Translations under genes and position numbers: made by a program
The notes under the pieces: model-generated
Seen by the model: the letters and a program-made list of their open reading frames with translations, nothing else
Told to the model about the DNA's origin: nothing
Databases searched by the model: none
Assembly: GCF_001445655.1 (NCBI RefSeq)
Contig: NZ_LNBE01000004.1
Location: 2,801,218-2,865,217 of the forward strand
Source of the DNA: Streptomyces roseifaciens
Lineage (GTDB): Bacteria; Actinomycetota; Actinomycetes; Streptomycetales; Streptomycetaceae
Reading direction: 5' to 3'
Length of the DNA: 64,000 bases
Shown: piece by piece, positions 13,623 through 25,041 of the stretch
How positions within the stretch are numbered: position 1 is the stretch's first letter
Layout: each line of letters starts with the position of its first letter

Positions 13623-14915
13623 ATGATGCGTACGCGTCCGCTGAAGGTGGCGCTGCTGGGCTGTGGAGTCGTCGGCTCTGAGGTGACGCGCATCATGACG
13701 ACGCACGCCGACGACCTCGCGGCTCGCATCGGCGCGCCCGTCGAGCTCGCCGGCATCGCCGTCCGCCGGCCCGGCCGGGTCCGCGCGGGGGTGCCCGAGG
13801 AGCTCATCACCACCGACGCCACCGCACTGGTCGAGCGCGGTGACATCGACGTGATCATCGAGGTCATCGGCGGCATCGAGCCCGCCCGCTCCCTGATCAC
13901 CAAGGCCTTCGAGAACGGCGCAAGCGTCGTTTCGGCCAACAAGGCGCTGCTCGCGGACGACGGCGCGGCCCTGCACGCCGCCGCCGAGAAGCACGGTGCG
14001 GACCTCTACTACGAGGCCGCCGTCGCCGGTGCCATCCCGCTGGTCCGGCCGCTGCGCGAGTCGCTCGCCGGCGACAAGGTCAACCGGGTGCTCGGCATCG
14101 TCAACGGCACGACCAACTTCATCCTCGACAAGATGGACTCCAGCGGCGCCGGCTACTCCGAGGCGCTCGACGAGGCCACCGCGCTGGGCTACGCCGAGGC
14201 CGACCCGACCGCCGACGTCGAGGGCTTCGACGCCGCGGCGAAGGCCGCGATCCTCGCCGGGATCGCCTTCCACACCCGCGTCCGCCTCGACGACGTCTAT
14301 CGCGAGGGCATGACGGAGGTCACCGCCGCGGACTTTGCTTCCGCAAAACAGATGGGCTGCACCATCAAGCTGCTGGCCATCTGCGAGCGCGCCGCCGACG
14401 GGCAGTCGGTCACCGCCCGGGTGCACCCGGCGATGATCCCGCTCAGCCACCCGCTGGCCTCGGTGCGCGAGGCGTACAACGCGGTCTTCGTGGAGGCCGA
14501 GGCGGCCGGTCAGCTGATGTTCTACGGCCCCGGCGCGGGCGGCTCGCCCACCGCCTCGGCGGTCCTCGGCGACCTCGTCGCCGTCTGCCGCAACAAGCTC
14601 GCCGGGTCCACCGGCCCCGGTGAGTCCGCCTACACGCGACTGCCGGTGAGCCCCATGGGCGAGGTGGTCACGCGCTACCACATCAGCCTCGACGTGGCCG
14701 ACAAGCCGGGCGTCCTCGCCCAGGTCGCCACGGTCTTCGCCGCGCACGGGGTGTCGATCGACACCGTCCGCCAGACGGGCAAGGACGGCGAGGCCTCCCT
14801 CGTCGTGGTCACCCACCGCGCCGCCGACGCCGCCCTCACGGCGACGGTCGAGGCGCTGCGCAAGCTGGATACGGTCCGCGGTGTCGCGAGCATCATGCGG
14901 GTTGAAGGGGAGTAA
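13623..14915 (+). CDS. hom: Homoserine dehydrogenase
   Basis: The enzyme reduces aspartate semialdehyde to homoserine, the branch point to threonine and methionine. The 430-residue protein has the NAD(P) fold [11 protein letters not shown] at the N-terminus, the catalytic domain with [10 protein letters not shown] around residue 160 and a C-terminal ACT domain ([19 protein letters not shown]) for feedback by threonine. The ATG at 13623 is preferred because it starts at the family's normal [13 protein letters not shown]; a GTG at 13560 would add an unrelated tail. thrC starts 9 bp after its stop, so hom-thrC are co-transcribed. Confidence 0.95.
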   Translation: MMRTRPLKVALLGCGVVGSEVTRIMTTHADDLAARIGAPVELAGIAVRRPGRVRAGVPEELITTDATALVERGDIDVIIEVIGGIEPARSLITKAFENGASVVSANKALLADDGAALHAAAEKHGADLYYEAAVAGAIPLVRPLRESLAGDKVNRVLGIVNGTTNFILDKMDSSGAGYSEALDEATALGYAEADPTADVEGFDAAAKAAILAGIAFHTRVRLDDVYREGMTEVTAADFASAKQMGCTIKLLAICERAADGQSVTARVHPAMIPLSHPLASVREAYNAVFVEAEAAGQLMFYGPGAGGSPTASAVLGDLVAVCRNKLAGSTGPGESAYTRLPVSPMGEVVTRYHISLDVADKPGVLAQVATVFAAHGVSIDTVRQTGKDGEASLVVVTHRAADAALTATVEALRKLDTVRGVASIMRVEGE

Positions 14916-14923
14916 CAAGAGCA

Positions 14924-16012
14924 ATGTCCGACAACAACGGCCGTCCGGCCTCCCGTACCCACCAGTGGCGCGGCATCATCGAGGAGTACCGCGACCGGCT
15001 CCCGGTCTCCGCGGACACCCCGGTGGTCACCCTCCGCGAGGGCGGCACGCCGCTCGTCCCCGCACAGGTGCTCTCCGAGCGCACGGGCTGCGAGGTCCAC
15101 CTCAAGGTCGAGGGCGCGAACCCCACCGGCTCCTTCAAGGACCGTGGCATGACCATGGCCATCACCCGGGCGAAGGAGGAGGGCGCCAAGGCCGTCATCT
15201 GCGCCTCCACCGGCAACACCTCCGCCTCCGCCGCGGCCTACGCCGTACGCGCCGGCATGGTCTGCGCCGTCCTGGTCCCGCAGGGCAAGATCGCGCTGGG
15301 CAAGATGGGCCAGGCCCTGGTCCACGGCGCCCGCATCCTGCAGGTCGACGGCAACTTCGACGACTGCCTGACCCTGGCCCGCGGCCTGTCCGAGCAGTAC
15401 CCCGTGGCACTGGTCAACTCGGTCAACCCGGTGCGCATCGAGGGCCAGAAGACCGCCGCGTTCGAGATCGTCGACGCGCTCGGCGACGCGCCCGACATCC
15501 ACGTCCTCCCCGTCGGCAACGCCGGCAACATCACCGCCTACTGGCGGGGTTACCGGGAGTACGCCGGTGACGGGATCGCCTCCCGCACCCCCCGGATGTG
15601 GGGCTTCCAGGCCTCCGGTTCGGCGCCGATCGTGCGCGGCGAGCCGGTCAAGGACCCGCACACCATCGCCACCGCCATCCGCATCGGCAACCCCGCCTCG
15701 TGGCAGTTCGCCGAGCAGGCGCGCGACGAATCGGGCGGCCTCATCGACGAGGTGACCGACCGCCAGATCCTCGCCGCGTACCGTCTGTTGGCCTCGCAGG
15801 AGGGCGTCTTCGTCGAGCCCGCCTCGGCCGCGAGCGTGGCCGGCCTCCTCAAGGCCGCCGAACTCGGCCTGGTCGACCCCGGGCAGCGCATCGTCTGTAC
15901 GGTCACCGGCAACGGCCTCAAGGACCCAGACTGGGCGGTGGCGGGCGCGCCCCAGCCGATTACCGTTCCGGTGGACGCGGTGGCTGCTGCGCAGCAGCTC
16001 GGGCTCGCCTGA
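14924..16012 (+). CDS. thrC: Threonine synthase
   Basis: This PLP-dependent enzyme (fold type II) makes threonine from O-phosphohomoserine. The 362-residue length matches actinobacterial ThrC. The PLP lysine lies in PTGSFKDRG near residue 68, the phosphate-binding loop is [11 protein letters not shown] near 195, and [12 protein letters not shown] is near the C-terminus. It follows hom by 9 bp. thrB follows after 299 bp that contain a hairpin and a separate TAGGCT-like -10 near 16193, so thrB may have its own promoter. Confidence 0.96.
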   Translation: MSDNNGRPASRTHQWRGIIEEYRDRLPVSADTPVVTLREGGTPLVPAQVLSERTGCEVHLKVEGANPTGSFKDRGMTMAITRAKEEGAKAVICASTGNTSASAAAYAVRAGMVCAVLVPQGKIALGKMGQALVHGARILQVDGNFDDCLTLARGLSEQYPVALVNSVNPVRIEGQKTAAFEIVDALGDAPDIHVLPVGNAGNITAYWRGYREYAGDGIASRTPRMWGFQASGSAPIVRGEPVKDPHTIATAIRIGNPASWQFAEQARDESGGLIDEVTDRQILAAYRLLASQEGVFVEPASAASVAGLLKAAELGLVDPGQRIVCTVTGNGLKDPDWAVAGAPQPITVPVDAVAAAQQLGLA

Positions 16013-16061
16013 CCCTTCCAGGCGTCCGCCAGCGGGGCGGGACGGGTGCGGGTGCACGTAC

Positions 16062-16106
16062 GGTTGTGCCCACCTGTCCCGCCCTGCGGGACGATTGCCC
16101 ACAACC
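16062..16106 (+). terminator. Hairpin between thrC and thrB
   Basis: GTCCCGC (16076-16082) pairs with GCGGGAC (16086-16092) around CCT, and an outer GGTTGTG (16062-16068) pairs with CACAACC (16100-16106) across unpaired flanks. It lies 50 bp after the thrC stop and probably reduces read-through into thrB. Confidence 0.5.
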
Positions 16107-16311
16107 AGGTGCGGGACGATGGCAAGCCCGCCGCAGGCGACACGCATCGTGCGCCTCCCGTGCGCCCTATGTCGCCGCAGAACCTTCCTTCGATAGGCTG
16201 TACTCACTCCGCCCCGTCGCAGACCGCTGCCGTGACCCACGGCATCGCCGTCGCGGCCCTTGCGGATGTTGCACGCCCCACCAAGGCCAGACCAAGGAGA
16301 GTCATCGAGCG

Positions 16312-17226
16312 ATGGCCGGTCCCGCGTTCCGCGCCGCCGCTGTCCGCGTGCGCACCCCCGCCACCAGCGCAAACCTCGGCCCCGGCTTCGACGCCCTGGG
16401 CCTCGCGCTGGGGCTCTACGACGACGTCGTGGTCCGGGTGGCCGAATCCGGGCTGCACATCGACATCGCCGGGGAGGGTGCCGACACCCTCCCGCGCGAT
16501 GAGAGCCATCTCCTCGTACGGGCCCTGCGCACGGCCTTCGACCTGCTCGGCGGCCAGCCGCGCGGCCTGGAGGTCGTCTGCGCCAACCGCATCCCGCACG
16601 GGCGCGGCCTCGGCTCCTCCTCGGCCGCCATCTGCGCGGGGATAGTCGCGGCCCGCGCCGTGACCATAGGCGGGGCCGAGAAGCTCGACGACGCGGCGCT
16701 GCTCGAGCTGGCCACCGAGATCGAGGGACACCCCGACAACGTCGCCGCGTGCCTGATGGGCGGTTTCACCCTGGCGTGGATGGACGCCGGAGTGGCGCGG
16801 GCCATTCGGATGGACCCTGCGGATTCCATCGTTCCGGTGGTCTTCGTGCCGTCCCGGCCGGTGCTCACCGAGACCGCCCGCGGGCTGCTGCCGCGCAGCG
16901 TCCCCCATGTGGACGCCGCGGCCAACGCCGGCCGGGCCGCCCTGCTGGTCGAGGCGCTCACCAGGCGCCCCGGGCTGCTGCTGGCGGCCACCGAGGACCG
17001 GCTCCACCAGGAGTACCGCGCCCCGGCGATGCCGGAGAGCGTGGCCCTGGTCAACCGACTGCGCGCGGACGGCGTCCCCGCAGTCATCTCCGGTGCGGGA
17101 CCCACGGTCCTCGCGCTGGTCGAGAGCGGTGCGGCCGACAAGGTCGCACGACTGGCGGGCGAGGGGTGGGCGGCCAACCGGCTGGCTCTCGACGCCGGGG
17201 GGACGAGCGTGCTGCCGCTCGCCTGA
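16312..17226 (+). CDS. thrB: Homoserine kinase
   Basis: This GHMP-family kinase phosphorylates homoserine for ThrC. The 304-residue product shows the N-terminal TSANLGPGFDALG motif, the ATP loop PHGRGLGSSSAA near residue 98 and the C-terminal GAGPTVLAL motif. The ATG at 16312 follows AAGGAGAG and gives the family's N-terminus; the frame is open far upstream through thrC but without a start signal. It stands last in the hom-thrC-thrB set and is followed by the long rho leader. Confidence 0.95.
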   Translation: MAGPAFRAAAVRVRTPATSANLGPGFDALGLALGLYDDVVVRVAESGLHIDIAGEGADTLPRDESHLLVRALRTAFDLLGGQPRGLEVVCANRIPHGRGLGSSSAAICAGIVAARAVTIGGAEKLDDAALLELATEIEGHPDNVAACLMGGFTLAWMDAGVARAIRMDPADSIVPVVFVPSRPVLTETARGLLPRSVPHVDAAANAGRAALLVEALTRRPGLLLAATEDRLHQEYRAPAMPESVALVNRLRADGVPAVISGAGPTVLALVESGAADKVARLAGEGWAANRLALDAGGTSVLPLA

Positions 17227-17651
17227 CAGCGGAAATCCGGGCGAAATCCGGCCCCGCGAAAAATAGCGGTTGCCGGTCTTGGAGAGGGGGAATGTTTGTG
17301 GGATCCGGTAGTGTTAACCTCAAGTCTGCACTCGACGCCACATCGGCTCGGTGCTCTGTGTCCCGATCAGGGGCCGCTTTTCTTCCGGGAGCCTCCCAAA
17401 CTGCCTGAGCAGCCTGCCTGAGCAGCTTCGAGCACGCTCCGGAATCGGCGTGGGTGACATGAGTGAAGCCGATACTCCATGTCTTCACCTCATTCTTCAC
17501 GCCGGACCAATGAACTGATTCTTCCGCCGTACCAGCCGTACCGGCGGACCACCGCCCCGGCCCGGTCCGCAAACCGCCAGACCGTAGCCGGACAGCACAA
17601 CCGGTCGCCGAGCCAGACAGGCCGACGCCCGCTCCAGGGAAGGACCCCTTC
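17227..17651 (+). other. Long leader region of rho
   Basis: This 425-bp stretch has no convincing gene. It holds the promoter candidate at 17288-17315, a perfect tandem duplication of CTGCCTGAGCAGC (17401-17413 and 17414-17426), and a pyrimidine-rich C-containing stretch from about 17480 that would suit Rho binding. Autogenous Rho-dependent attenuation is known for rho leaders in other bacteria and is inferred here. Confidence 0.45.
17288..17315 (+). promoter_or_regulatory. SigR-like promoter candidate upstream of rho
   Basis: GGGAAT (17288-17293), a 19-bp spacer and GTT (17313-17315) resemble the SigR (disulfide stress) consensus GGGAAT-N18-GTT, with one extra base in the spacer. A TAGTGT at 17309-17314 could instead be a normal -10. 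It lies about 335 bp upstream of the rho start. Confidence 0.35.
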
Positions 17652-19694
<2,043 letters not shown>

Positions 19695-19712
19695 TCCGCA
19701 GCTACGGCTCCA

Positions 19713-19748
19713 GGAGGCCCCTCGTCACCTCGGTGGCGGGGGGCCTCC
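19713..19748 (+). terminator. Terminator after rho
   Basis: GGAGGCCCC (19713-19721) pairs with GGGGCCTCC (19740-19748), 19 bp after the rho stop. No T-run follows. Confidence 0.7.
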
Positions 19749-19919
19749 GCCGTGATCTTCCTGTGACATTCTGAGATCTGCGCCACAGCCGTGCGGCTCC
19801 GCACTGGCCGGAATCATTGCCTTGCATTTGGCCGAAATCGCAGGTGGCGAGGGGTAGTAGTGATCGCCGGCCGCTCCGCCCGGAGGAGCATTTCTAAGAC
19901 AGTCCTCAGAAATCGCTGT

Positions 19920-19945
19920 GCAACCCTGTCGCAGACTTCCCCGTC
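19920..19945 (+). promoter_or_regulatory. ECF sigma (SigE-like) promoter upstream of the LCP gene
   Basis: GCAACC (19920-19925), a spacer of exactly 16 bp and CGTC (19942-19945) fit the AAC / CGTC pattern of ECF promoters such as those of the cell-envelope stress factor SigE. It lies 60 bp before the ATG of an envelope-assembly gene, which fits that regulon. No standard SigA-type promoter is obvious in the 311-bp gap. Confidence 0.5.
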
Positions 19946-20005
19946 AATCAGCGCAGGGGGGCAAGCCGGGGCCAGGCCCGGAGACCGTGGAGGACTGAGG
20001 AGCGC

Positions 20006-21124
20006 ATGGCCGACGAGAGCATGGGCACGTCAGCGGGTTCGCACCGCCGCCGTGCCGGCGGGACCCGCGGCCGGCGCCGCAAGGCCCGTCCCCGCCGCAA
20101 GGGCTGGCGAATAGCCGCCTGGACGGCCACCGGTATGGTCCTCGCGGGCGGTGCCGGTGCGGGGTTCCTCTACTACAAGTTCAACGGGAACCTCAGCAGC
20201 GTCGACATCAACGCGGCCCTGGGCAAGAACCGGCCGGAGAACGTCGACAACGGCTCGCAGGACATCCTCGTCCTCGGCTCCGACTCCCGGGCCGGCGACA
20301 ACGGCAAGTACGGCAGGGACGAGGGCAGCTCCCGCTCCGACACGGCGATGATCGTGCACGTCTACGCGGGTCACAAGAAGGCCAGCGTCGTCTCGATCCC
20401 GCGCGACACCATCGTCGCCCGCCCCGCGTGCAAGACCCCCGAGGGGAAGACCAGCCCGGCGGTCAAGCGCGGGCAGTTCAACGAGGCGTACTCCATCGGG
20501 GGCGCGGTCTGCGCGGTCAAGACCGTCGAGGCGATGACGCAGATCCGCATGGACCACTACATGGAGGTCGACTTCGCCGGCTTCCAGAAGCTCATCGACA
20601 AGCTGGGCGGCGTGGAGGTCACCACCACCAAGGCCATCCACGACAAGTCGAGCCACCTCGACCTCGACGCCGGCACCCACAAGCTGAACGGCGAGCAGTC
20701 CCTCGGCCTGGTCCGCACCCGCAAGGCCGTCGGCGACGGCAGCGACCTCGGCCGGATCAAGCTCCAGCAGGCGTTCATCAAGGCCCTGCTGGACCAGGTC
20801 AAGCAGGTCGGCCTGTTCACCAGCCCCACCAAGCTCTACGGGATCGCCGACACCGCGACCAAGGCGCTCACCACCGACCGCGAGCTGGCCTCGGTCGACA
20901 AGCTGTACTCCTTCGCCAACGGGCTCAAGGGCATCGGCTCCGGCGACATGCACATGGTGACGCTGCCGGTGGGCGACGACCCCGCCGACCGCAACCGGGT
21001 GATCCCGCTGACGGAGGCGAGCGAGCAGATCTGGGCCGCGCTCCGCTCGGACCGGCCCATCCCGGAGTCCGCCCTCCAGGACGGCGCGGGCGCGAAGACG
21101 GGCGCCGAGGACGTCGTCAAGTGA
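20006..21124 (+). CDS. LytR-CpsA-Psr (LCP) family cell wall polymer ligase
   Basis: LCP proteins transfer lipid-linked glycopolymers such as teichoic acids onto peptidoglycan at the outer face of the membrane. The 372-residue protein has an Arg-rich cytoplasmic N-terminus, one membrane anchor (about residues 34-55) and an extracytoplasmic LCP domain with the conserved DILVLGSDSR start, RSDTAMIVHV and SIPRDT motifs and several Arg residues that bind the polyprenyl pyrophosphate. The ATG at 20006 follows GAGGAG. An ECF-type promoter lies 60 bp upstream. It sits between rho and rpmE as in S. coelicolor. Confidence 0.9.
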   Translation: MADESMGTSAGSHRRRAGGTRGRRRKARPRRKGWRIAAWTATGMVLAGGAGAGFLYYKFNGNLSSVDINAALGKNRPENVDNGSQDILVLGSDSRAGDNGKYGRDEGSSRSDTAMIVHVYAGHKKASVVSIPRDTIVARPACKTPEGKTSPAVKRGQFNEAYSIGGAVCAVKTVEAMTQIRMDHYMEVDFAGFQKLIDKLGGVEVTTTKAIHDKSSHLDLDAGTHKLNGEQSLGLVRTRKAVGDGSDLGRIKLQQAFIKALLDQVKQVGLFTSPTKLYGIADTATKALTTDRELASVDKLYSFANGLKGIGSGDMHMVTLPVGDDPADRNRVIPLTEASEQIWAALRSDRPIPESALQDGAGAKTGAEDVVK

Positions 21125-21192
21125 GCCCCGGCGCCGGACGGCACTCCGCCGGACGGCCGCCGGACCCCCGCTGACCAGGCACCGGGCCCCTT

Positions 21193-21219
21193 GGGAATAA
21201 CGGGCCGCGACCTCCCGTT
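21193..21219 (+). promoter_or_regulatory. SigR-type promoter of rpmE
   Basis: GGGAAT (21193-21198), exactly 18 bp, then GTT (21217-21219) match the SigR consensus. The S. coelicolor rpmE gene is a recalled SigR target. It lies about 100 bp before the rpmE start. Confidence 0.75.
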
Positions 21220-21321
21220 TTGGGGGATGCGGCCAGTACTGGCAAACTGGTCCGTCGGCCCCGGTTCACGTAAGGCAATCCCGCCCTACGACCCGGAGCC
21301 CTCCCGAACCTAGGAGACCCC

Positions 21322-21546
21322 TTGAAGCGCGACATCCACCCGGAGTACGTCGAGACGCAGGTCAGCTGCACCTGTGGCGCCTCGTTCACCACCCGTAGCA
21401 CCGTCGCCGACGGCACCATCCGTGCCGACGTGTGCTCCGAGTGCCACCCGTTCTACACGGGCAAGCAGAAGATCCTCGACACCGGTGGCCGCGTGGCGCG
21501 GTTCGAGGCCCGCTTCGGCAAGGCCGCCGGGTCCGCCAAGAAGTAG
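21322..21546 (+). CDS. rpmE: Ribosomal protein bL31, zinc-binding form
   Basis: The 74-residue protein is the Cys-containing paralogue of large-subunit protein L31: CTCG near residue 16 and CSEC near residue 38 form the CxC...CxxC zinc site. It stabilises the subunit bridge. The start is TTG at 21322, with TAGGAGA at 21311-21317. Zinc release from this form under disulfide stress fits control by the redox sigma factor SigR, whose consensus promoter is visible upstream. A strong terminator follows, then prfA, probably with its own promoter. Confidence 0.95.
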   Translation: MKRDIHPEYVETQVSCTCGASFTTRSTVADGTIRADVCSECHPFYTGKQKILDTGGRVARFEARFGKAAGSAKK

Positions 21547-21556
21547 CGACCCGCAG

Positions 21557-21605
21557 GCGCCGGTCCTCGGTCGCCCTCCGCGTGCGAGGGCGACCGGACC
21601 GGCGC
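21557..21605 (+). terminator. Terminator after rpmE
   Basis: A 20-bp stem with a 2-nt bulge runs from GCGCCGGTCC at 21557 to GGACCGGCGC ending at 21605, with inner arms GGTCGCCCTC/GAGGGCGACC, and is followed by TTTGT. It is the best intrinsic terminator in this part of the window. Confidence 0.85.
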
Positions 21606-21662
21606 TTTGTCGTCCAGCAGGCCCGACAGCAGGCCGTCACTTCCAGCAGCTAGGGAAACCCC

Positions 21663-22742
21663 ATGTTCGAGGCAGTCGAGGAACTGATCGGCGAGCACGC
21701 CGACCTCGAGAAGCGGCTCGCCGACCCCGCCGTGCACGCGGACCAGGCCAACGCCCGCAAGCTCAACAAGCGCTACGCCGAGCTGACGCCGATCGTCGGG
21801 ACCTACCGCTCCTGGAAGCAGGCCGGGGACGACATCGAGACCGCTCGCGAGTTCGCCGCCGCCGACCCCGACTTCGCCGCCGAGGTCAAGGACCTGGAGA
21901 AGCAGCGCGAGGAGCTCACCGAGAAGCTCCGCCTGCTCCTCGTCCCGCGCGACCCCAGCGACGACAAGGACGTCATCCTCGAGATCAAGGCCGGTGCGGG
22001 CGGCGACGAGTCCGCGCTGTTCGCCGGCGACCTGCTGCGGATGTACCTGCGCTACGCCGAGCGCGTCGGCTGGAAGACCGAGATCATCGACACCACCGAG
22101 TCCGAGCTCGGCGGCTACAAGGACGTCCAGGTCGCGGTGAAGACCAAGGGCGGCAACGGCGCCACCGAGCCCGGCCAGGGCGTGTGGGCCCGGCTGAAGT
22201 ACGAGGGCGGCGTCCACCGCGTCCAGCGCGTGCCGGCCACCGAGTCCCAGGGCCGCATCCACACCTCCGCCGCCGGCGTGCTCGTCACGCCCGAGGCCGA
22301 GGAGGTCGACGTCGAGATCAACATGAACGATCTGCGCATCGACGTCTACCGCTCCTCCGGCCCCGGCGGCCAGTCCGTCAACACCACCGACTCCGCCGTC
22401 CGCATCACCCACCTGCCGACCGGCGTCGTCGCCTCCTGCCAGAACGAGAAGAGCCAGCTCCAGAACAAGGAGCAGGCCCTGCGCATCCTGCGCTCGCGGC
22501 TGCTCGCCGCGGCCCAGGAGAAGGCCGAGGCCGAGGCCGCCGACGCCCGCCGCAGCCAGGTGCGCACCGTCGACCGCTCCGAGAAGATCCGGACGTACAA
22601 CTTCCCGGAAAACCGCATCTCGGACCACCGCGTCGGCTTCAAGGCGTACAACTTGGACCAGGTGCTCGACGGCGAGCTGGACCCGGTGATCCAGGCGTGC
22701 GTGGACGCCGACTCCGCCGCCAAGCTCGCCGCCGCGGGCTGA
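21663..22742 (+). CDS. prfA: Peptide chain release factor 1
   Basis: RF1 releases the finished peptide at UAA and UAG codons. The 359-residue protein has the N-terminal coiled-coil domain, the codon-recognition region with a PAT-type motif (VPATESQGR near residue 195) and the catalytic GGQ in [15 protein letters not shown]. Length is typical. The GGQ glutamine is the methylation target of PrmC, whose gene follows after 97 bp, as is common. A small hairpin lies between the two. Confidence 0.97.
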   Translation: MFEAVEELIGEHADLEKRLADPAVHADQANARKLNKRYAELTPIVGTYRSWKQAGDDIETAREFAAADPDFAAEVKDLEKQREELTEKLRLLLVPRDPSDDKDVILEIKAGAGGDESALFAGDLLRMYLRYAERVGWKTEIIDTTESELGGYKDVQVAVKTKGGNGATEPGQGVWARLKYEGGVHRVQRVPATESQGRIHTSAAGVLVTPEAEEVDVEINMNDLRIDVYRSSGPGGQSVNTTDSAVRITHLPTGVVASCQNEKSQLQNKEQALRILRSRLLAAAQEKAEAEAADARRSQVRTVDRSEKIRTYNFPENRISDHRVGFKAYNLDQVLDGELDPVIQACVDADSAAKLAAAG

Positions 22743-22775
22743 CCGCAGACCGCAAGCCCGTCCGCGACCGCCGGA

Positions 22776-22796
22776 ACGGCCCCGCCCCGGGGCCGT
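22776..22796 (+). terminator. Hairpin between prfA and prmC
   Basis: ACGGCCCCG (22776-22784) and CGGGGCCGT (22788-22796) form a perfect 9-bp stem with a 3-nt loop, 33 bp after prfA. It may act as a weak terminator. Confidence 0.5.
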
Positions 22797-22839
22797 CCAC
22801 AGGCCGGGGACGACGATCCGAAGACGCGAGAGGACCACT

Positions 22840-23685
22840 GTGAATCTGCTGCTCGCCGAAGTGGCGCAAGCCACTCAGCGGCTGGCCGACGCCGGCGTAC
22901 CTTCTCCGCGCTTCGACGCGGAGGAGCTCGCCGCCTTCGTGCACGGCGTCAAGCGGGGTGAGCTGCACCAGGTCGCGGACGCCGACTTCGACGCCCGCTA
23001 CTGGGAGGCCGTCGCCCGCCGCGAGGCCCGGGAGCCGCTCCAGCACATCACCGGCCGCGCCTTCTTCCGCTACCTGGAGCTCCAGGTCGGCCCCGGCGTC
23101 TTCGTCCCCCGCCCCGAGACCGAGTCGGTCGTCGGCTGGGCCATAGACGCCGTACGGGCCATGGACGTCGTCGAACCCCTGATCGTCGACCTGTGCACCG
23201 GCTCCGGCGCCATCGCCCTCGCCCTCGCCCAGGAGGTGCCCCGCTCGCGCGTGCACGCCGTCGAGCTGGACGAGACCGCCCTCGGCTGGGCCCGCAAGAA
23301 CGTCGAGGGCTCCCGCGTGACCCTCCACCACGGCGACGCCCTCACCGCGCTGCCCGAGCTCGACGGCCAGGTCGACCTCGTCGTCAGCAACCCGCCGTAC
23401 ATCCCGCTCACCGAATGGGAATACGTCGCCCCCGAGGCCCGCGACCACGACCCGCAGCTCGCCCTGTTCTCCGGCGAGGACGGCCTCGACACCATCCGCG
23501 GCATCGAGCGCACCGCCCACCGGCTGCTGCGCCCGGGCGGCGTCGTCGTCATCGAGCACGCCGACACCCAGGGCGGCCAGGTCCCGTGGATCTTCACCGA
23601 GGAGCGCGGCTGGGCCGACGCCGCCGACCACCCCGACCTGAACAACCGCCCCCGCTTCGCCACCGCGCGGAAGGCCATGCCGTGA
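22840..23685 (+). CDS. prmC: Release factor glutamine methyltransferase
   Basis: PrmC methylates the GGQ glutamine of release factors using S-adenosylmethionine. The 281-residue protein has the helical N-terminal substrate-binding domain, motif I as VDLCTGSGAIALALA near residue 110 and the glutamine-binding NPPY in VSNPPYIPL near residue 185. The GTG at 22840 has AGAGGA upstream and gives the normal N-terminus. It lies directly after its substrate gene prfA and before the Sua5 gene, an order conserved in many bacteria. Confidence 0.95.
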   Translation: MNLLLAEVAQATQRLADAGVPSPRFDAEELAAFVHGVKRGELHQVADADFDARYWEAVARREAREPLQHITGRAFFRYLELQVGPGVFVPRPETESVVGWAIDAVRAMDVVEPLIVDLCTGSGAIALALAQEVPRSRVHAVELDETALGWARKNVEGSRVTLHHGDALTALPELDGQVDLVVSNPPYIPLTEWEYVAPEARDHDPQLALFSGEDGLDTIRGIERTAHRLLRPGGVVVIEHADTQGGQVPWIFTEERGWADAADHPDLNNRPRFATARKAMP

Positions 23686-23737
23686 CGACGGCACCCCTGA
23701 CATCTGCCCTGTTCACCCCGTACGAGGAGGTCCGTTA

Positions 23738-24385
23738 ATGGCACGGCGATACGACTGCAGCGACGCGACCGACCGCAAGACCGGCCTGCGCGAGGCCGTC
23801 GCCGCGGTGCGCCGCGGTGAGCTGGTCGTGCTGCCCACCGACACCGTGTACGGCATCGGTGCGGACGCCTTCAGCCGCGAGGCCGTCGGCGATCTCCTGC
23901 AGGCCAAGGGCCGCGGCCGCGGCATGCCCTCGCCCGTCCTCGTCGGCTCCCCGAACACCCTGCACGGCCTCGTCACGGACTTCTCCGAGCAGGCCTGGGA
24001 GCTCGTCGACGCCTTCTGGCCCGGCGCGCTCACCCTCGTCGCCAACCACCAGCCGTCCCTGACCTGGGACCTGGGCGAGACCCGCGGCACCGTCGCCGTC
24101 CGGATGCCGCTGCACCCGGTCGCCATCGAGCTGCTCACCGAGTTCGGCCCGATGGCCGTCTCCAGCGCCAACCTCACCGGCCACCCGGCACCGCAGGACT
24201 GCGACGCCGCCCAGGAGATGCTCGGCGACTCCGTCTCCGTCTACCTCGACGGCGGCCCCACCCCCGCCGACGTGCCGTCCTCCATCGTGGACGTCACCGG
24301 CAAGGTCCCCGTGCTGCTGCGCGCCGGTGCGATCAGCGCCGAGCAGCTGCGCGAGGTGGTACCCGACCTCGAGGTGGCGAATTGA
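23738..24385 (+). CDS. L-threonylcarbamoyladenylate synthase (Sua5/YwlC/TsaC)
   Basis: The enzyme makes threonylcarbamoyl-AMP from threonine, bicarbonate and ATP, the first step of t6A tRNA modification at position 37. The 215-residue length is that of the single-domain TsaC form. Typical motifs are the N-terminal PTDTVYGIG near residue 33, KGRGRGMP near residue 60 and SSANLTGHPAP near residue 145. The ATG follows GAGGAGG. Its stop overlaps the start of the next gene, so the two are coupled. Confidence 0.93.
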   Translation: MARRYDCSDATDRKTGLREAVAAVRRGELVVLPTDTVYGIGADAFSREAVGDLLQAKGRGRGMPSPVLVGSPNTLHGLVTDFSEQAWELVDAFWPGALTLVANHQPSLTWDLGETRGTVAVRMPLHPVAIELLTEFGPMAVSSANLTGHPAPQDCDAAQEMLGDSVSVYLDGGPTPADVPSSIVDVTGKVPVLLRAGAISAEQLREVVPDLEVAN

Positions 24386-25041
24386 TCGCCCCGCAGGGGC
24401 GTGGCATAGCGGGACCGGACACGGCGGCCAAGGCCGACACCTTCCGCATCCTCCACGTCAGCACCGGCAACGTCTGCCGCTCGCCCATCACCGAGCGGCT
24501 GACCCGCCATGCCCTCACCGACCGGCTCGGCGACCCCTTCGCGGGCGGCCTGGTGGTGGAGAGCGCCGGCACCTGGGGCCACGAGGGGGCCCCGATGGAG
24601 GCGCACGCCGCCACGGTCCTCGCCGACCTCGGCGCCGATCCGCACGGGTTCACCGGCCGCGAGCTGCTCGACGAGCACGTCATCCGCGCCGACCTCGTCC
24701 TGACCGCCACCCGCGACCACCGCGCCCAGGTCATCTCCATGGGACACTCGGCCGGGCTGCGCACCTTCACGCTGAAGGAGTTCACCCGGCTGGTGCGGGC
24801 CATAGACCCGGCGACCCTCCCGGACCCCGAGCGGTCCGGCGGCGTGGTCGAGCGGGCCCGCGCCCTGGTGCAGGCCGCCGCCGCCCTGCGCGGCTGGCTG
24901 CTCGCCCCGAACGCGGAGGCCGACGAGGTCCACGACCCCTACGGCGCCCCGATCACCTTCTTCCGCTCCATCGGCGACGAGATCAACCAGGCCCTCGACC
25001 CGGTCCTCACCGCGCTCACCGGGCGCTCCGCCGGGTCCTGA
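24382..25041 (+). CDS. Low-molecular-weight tyrosine phosphatase-like protein, nucleophile replaced
   Basis: A TTG at 24382 overlaps the previous TGA and opens a 219-residue frame. The fold signature of low-molecular-weight phosphatases is present: the P-loop is STGNVCRSP (residues 27-35) and a DPYG acid loop lies near residue 184. The canonical loop is C-x5-R; here the first position, the nucleophile, is Ser27, while the second Cys (C32) and R33 are kept. The product may therefore be a pseudophosphatase or bind rather than cleave its ligand. It lies between Sua5 and a glyA paralogue and could be co-expressed with both. Confidence 0.75.
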   Translation: MIAPQGRGIAGPDTAAKADTFRILHVSTGNVCRSPITERLTRHALTDRLGDPFAGGLVVESAGTWGHEGAPMEAHAATVLADLGADPHGFTGRELLDEHVIRADLVLTATRDHRAQVISMGHSAGLRTFTLKEFTRLVRAIDPATLPDPERSGGVVERARALVQAAAALRGWLLAPNAEADEVHDPYGAPITFFRSIGDEINQALDPVLTALTGRSAGS

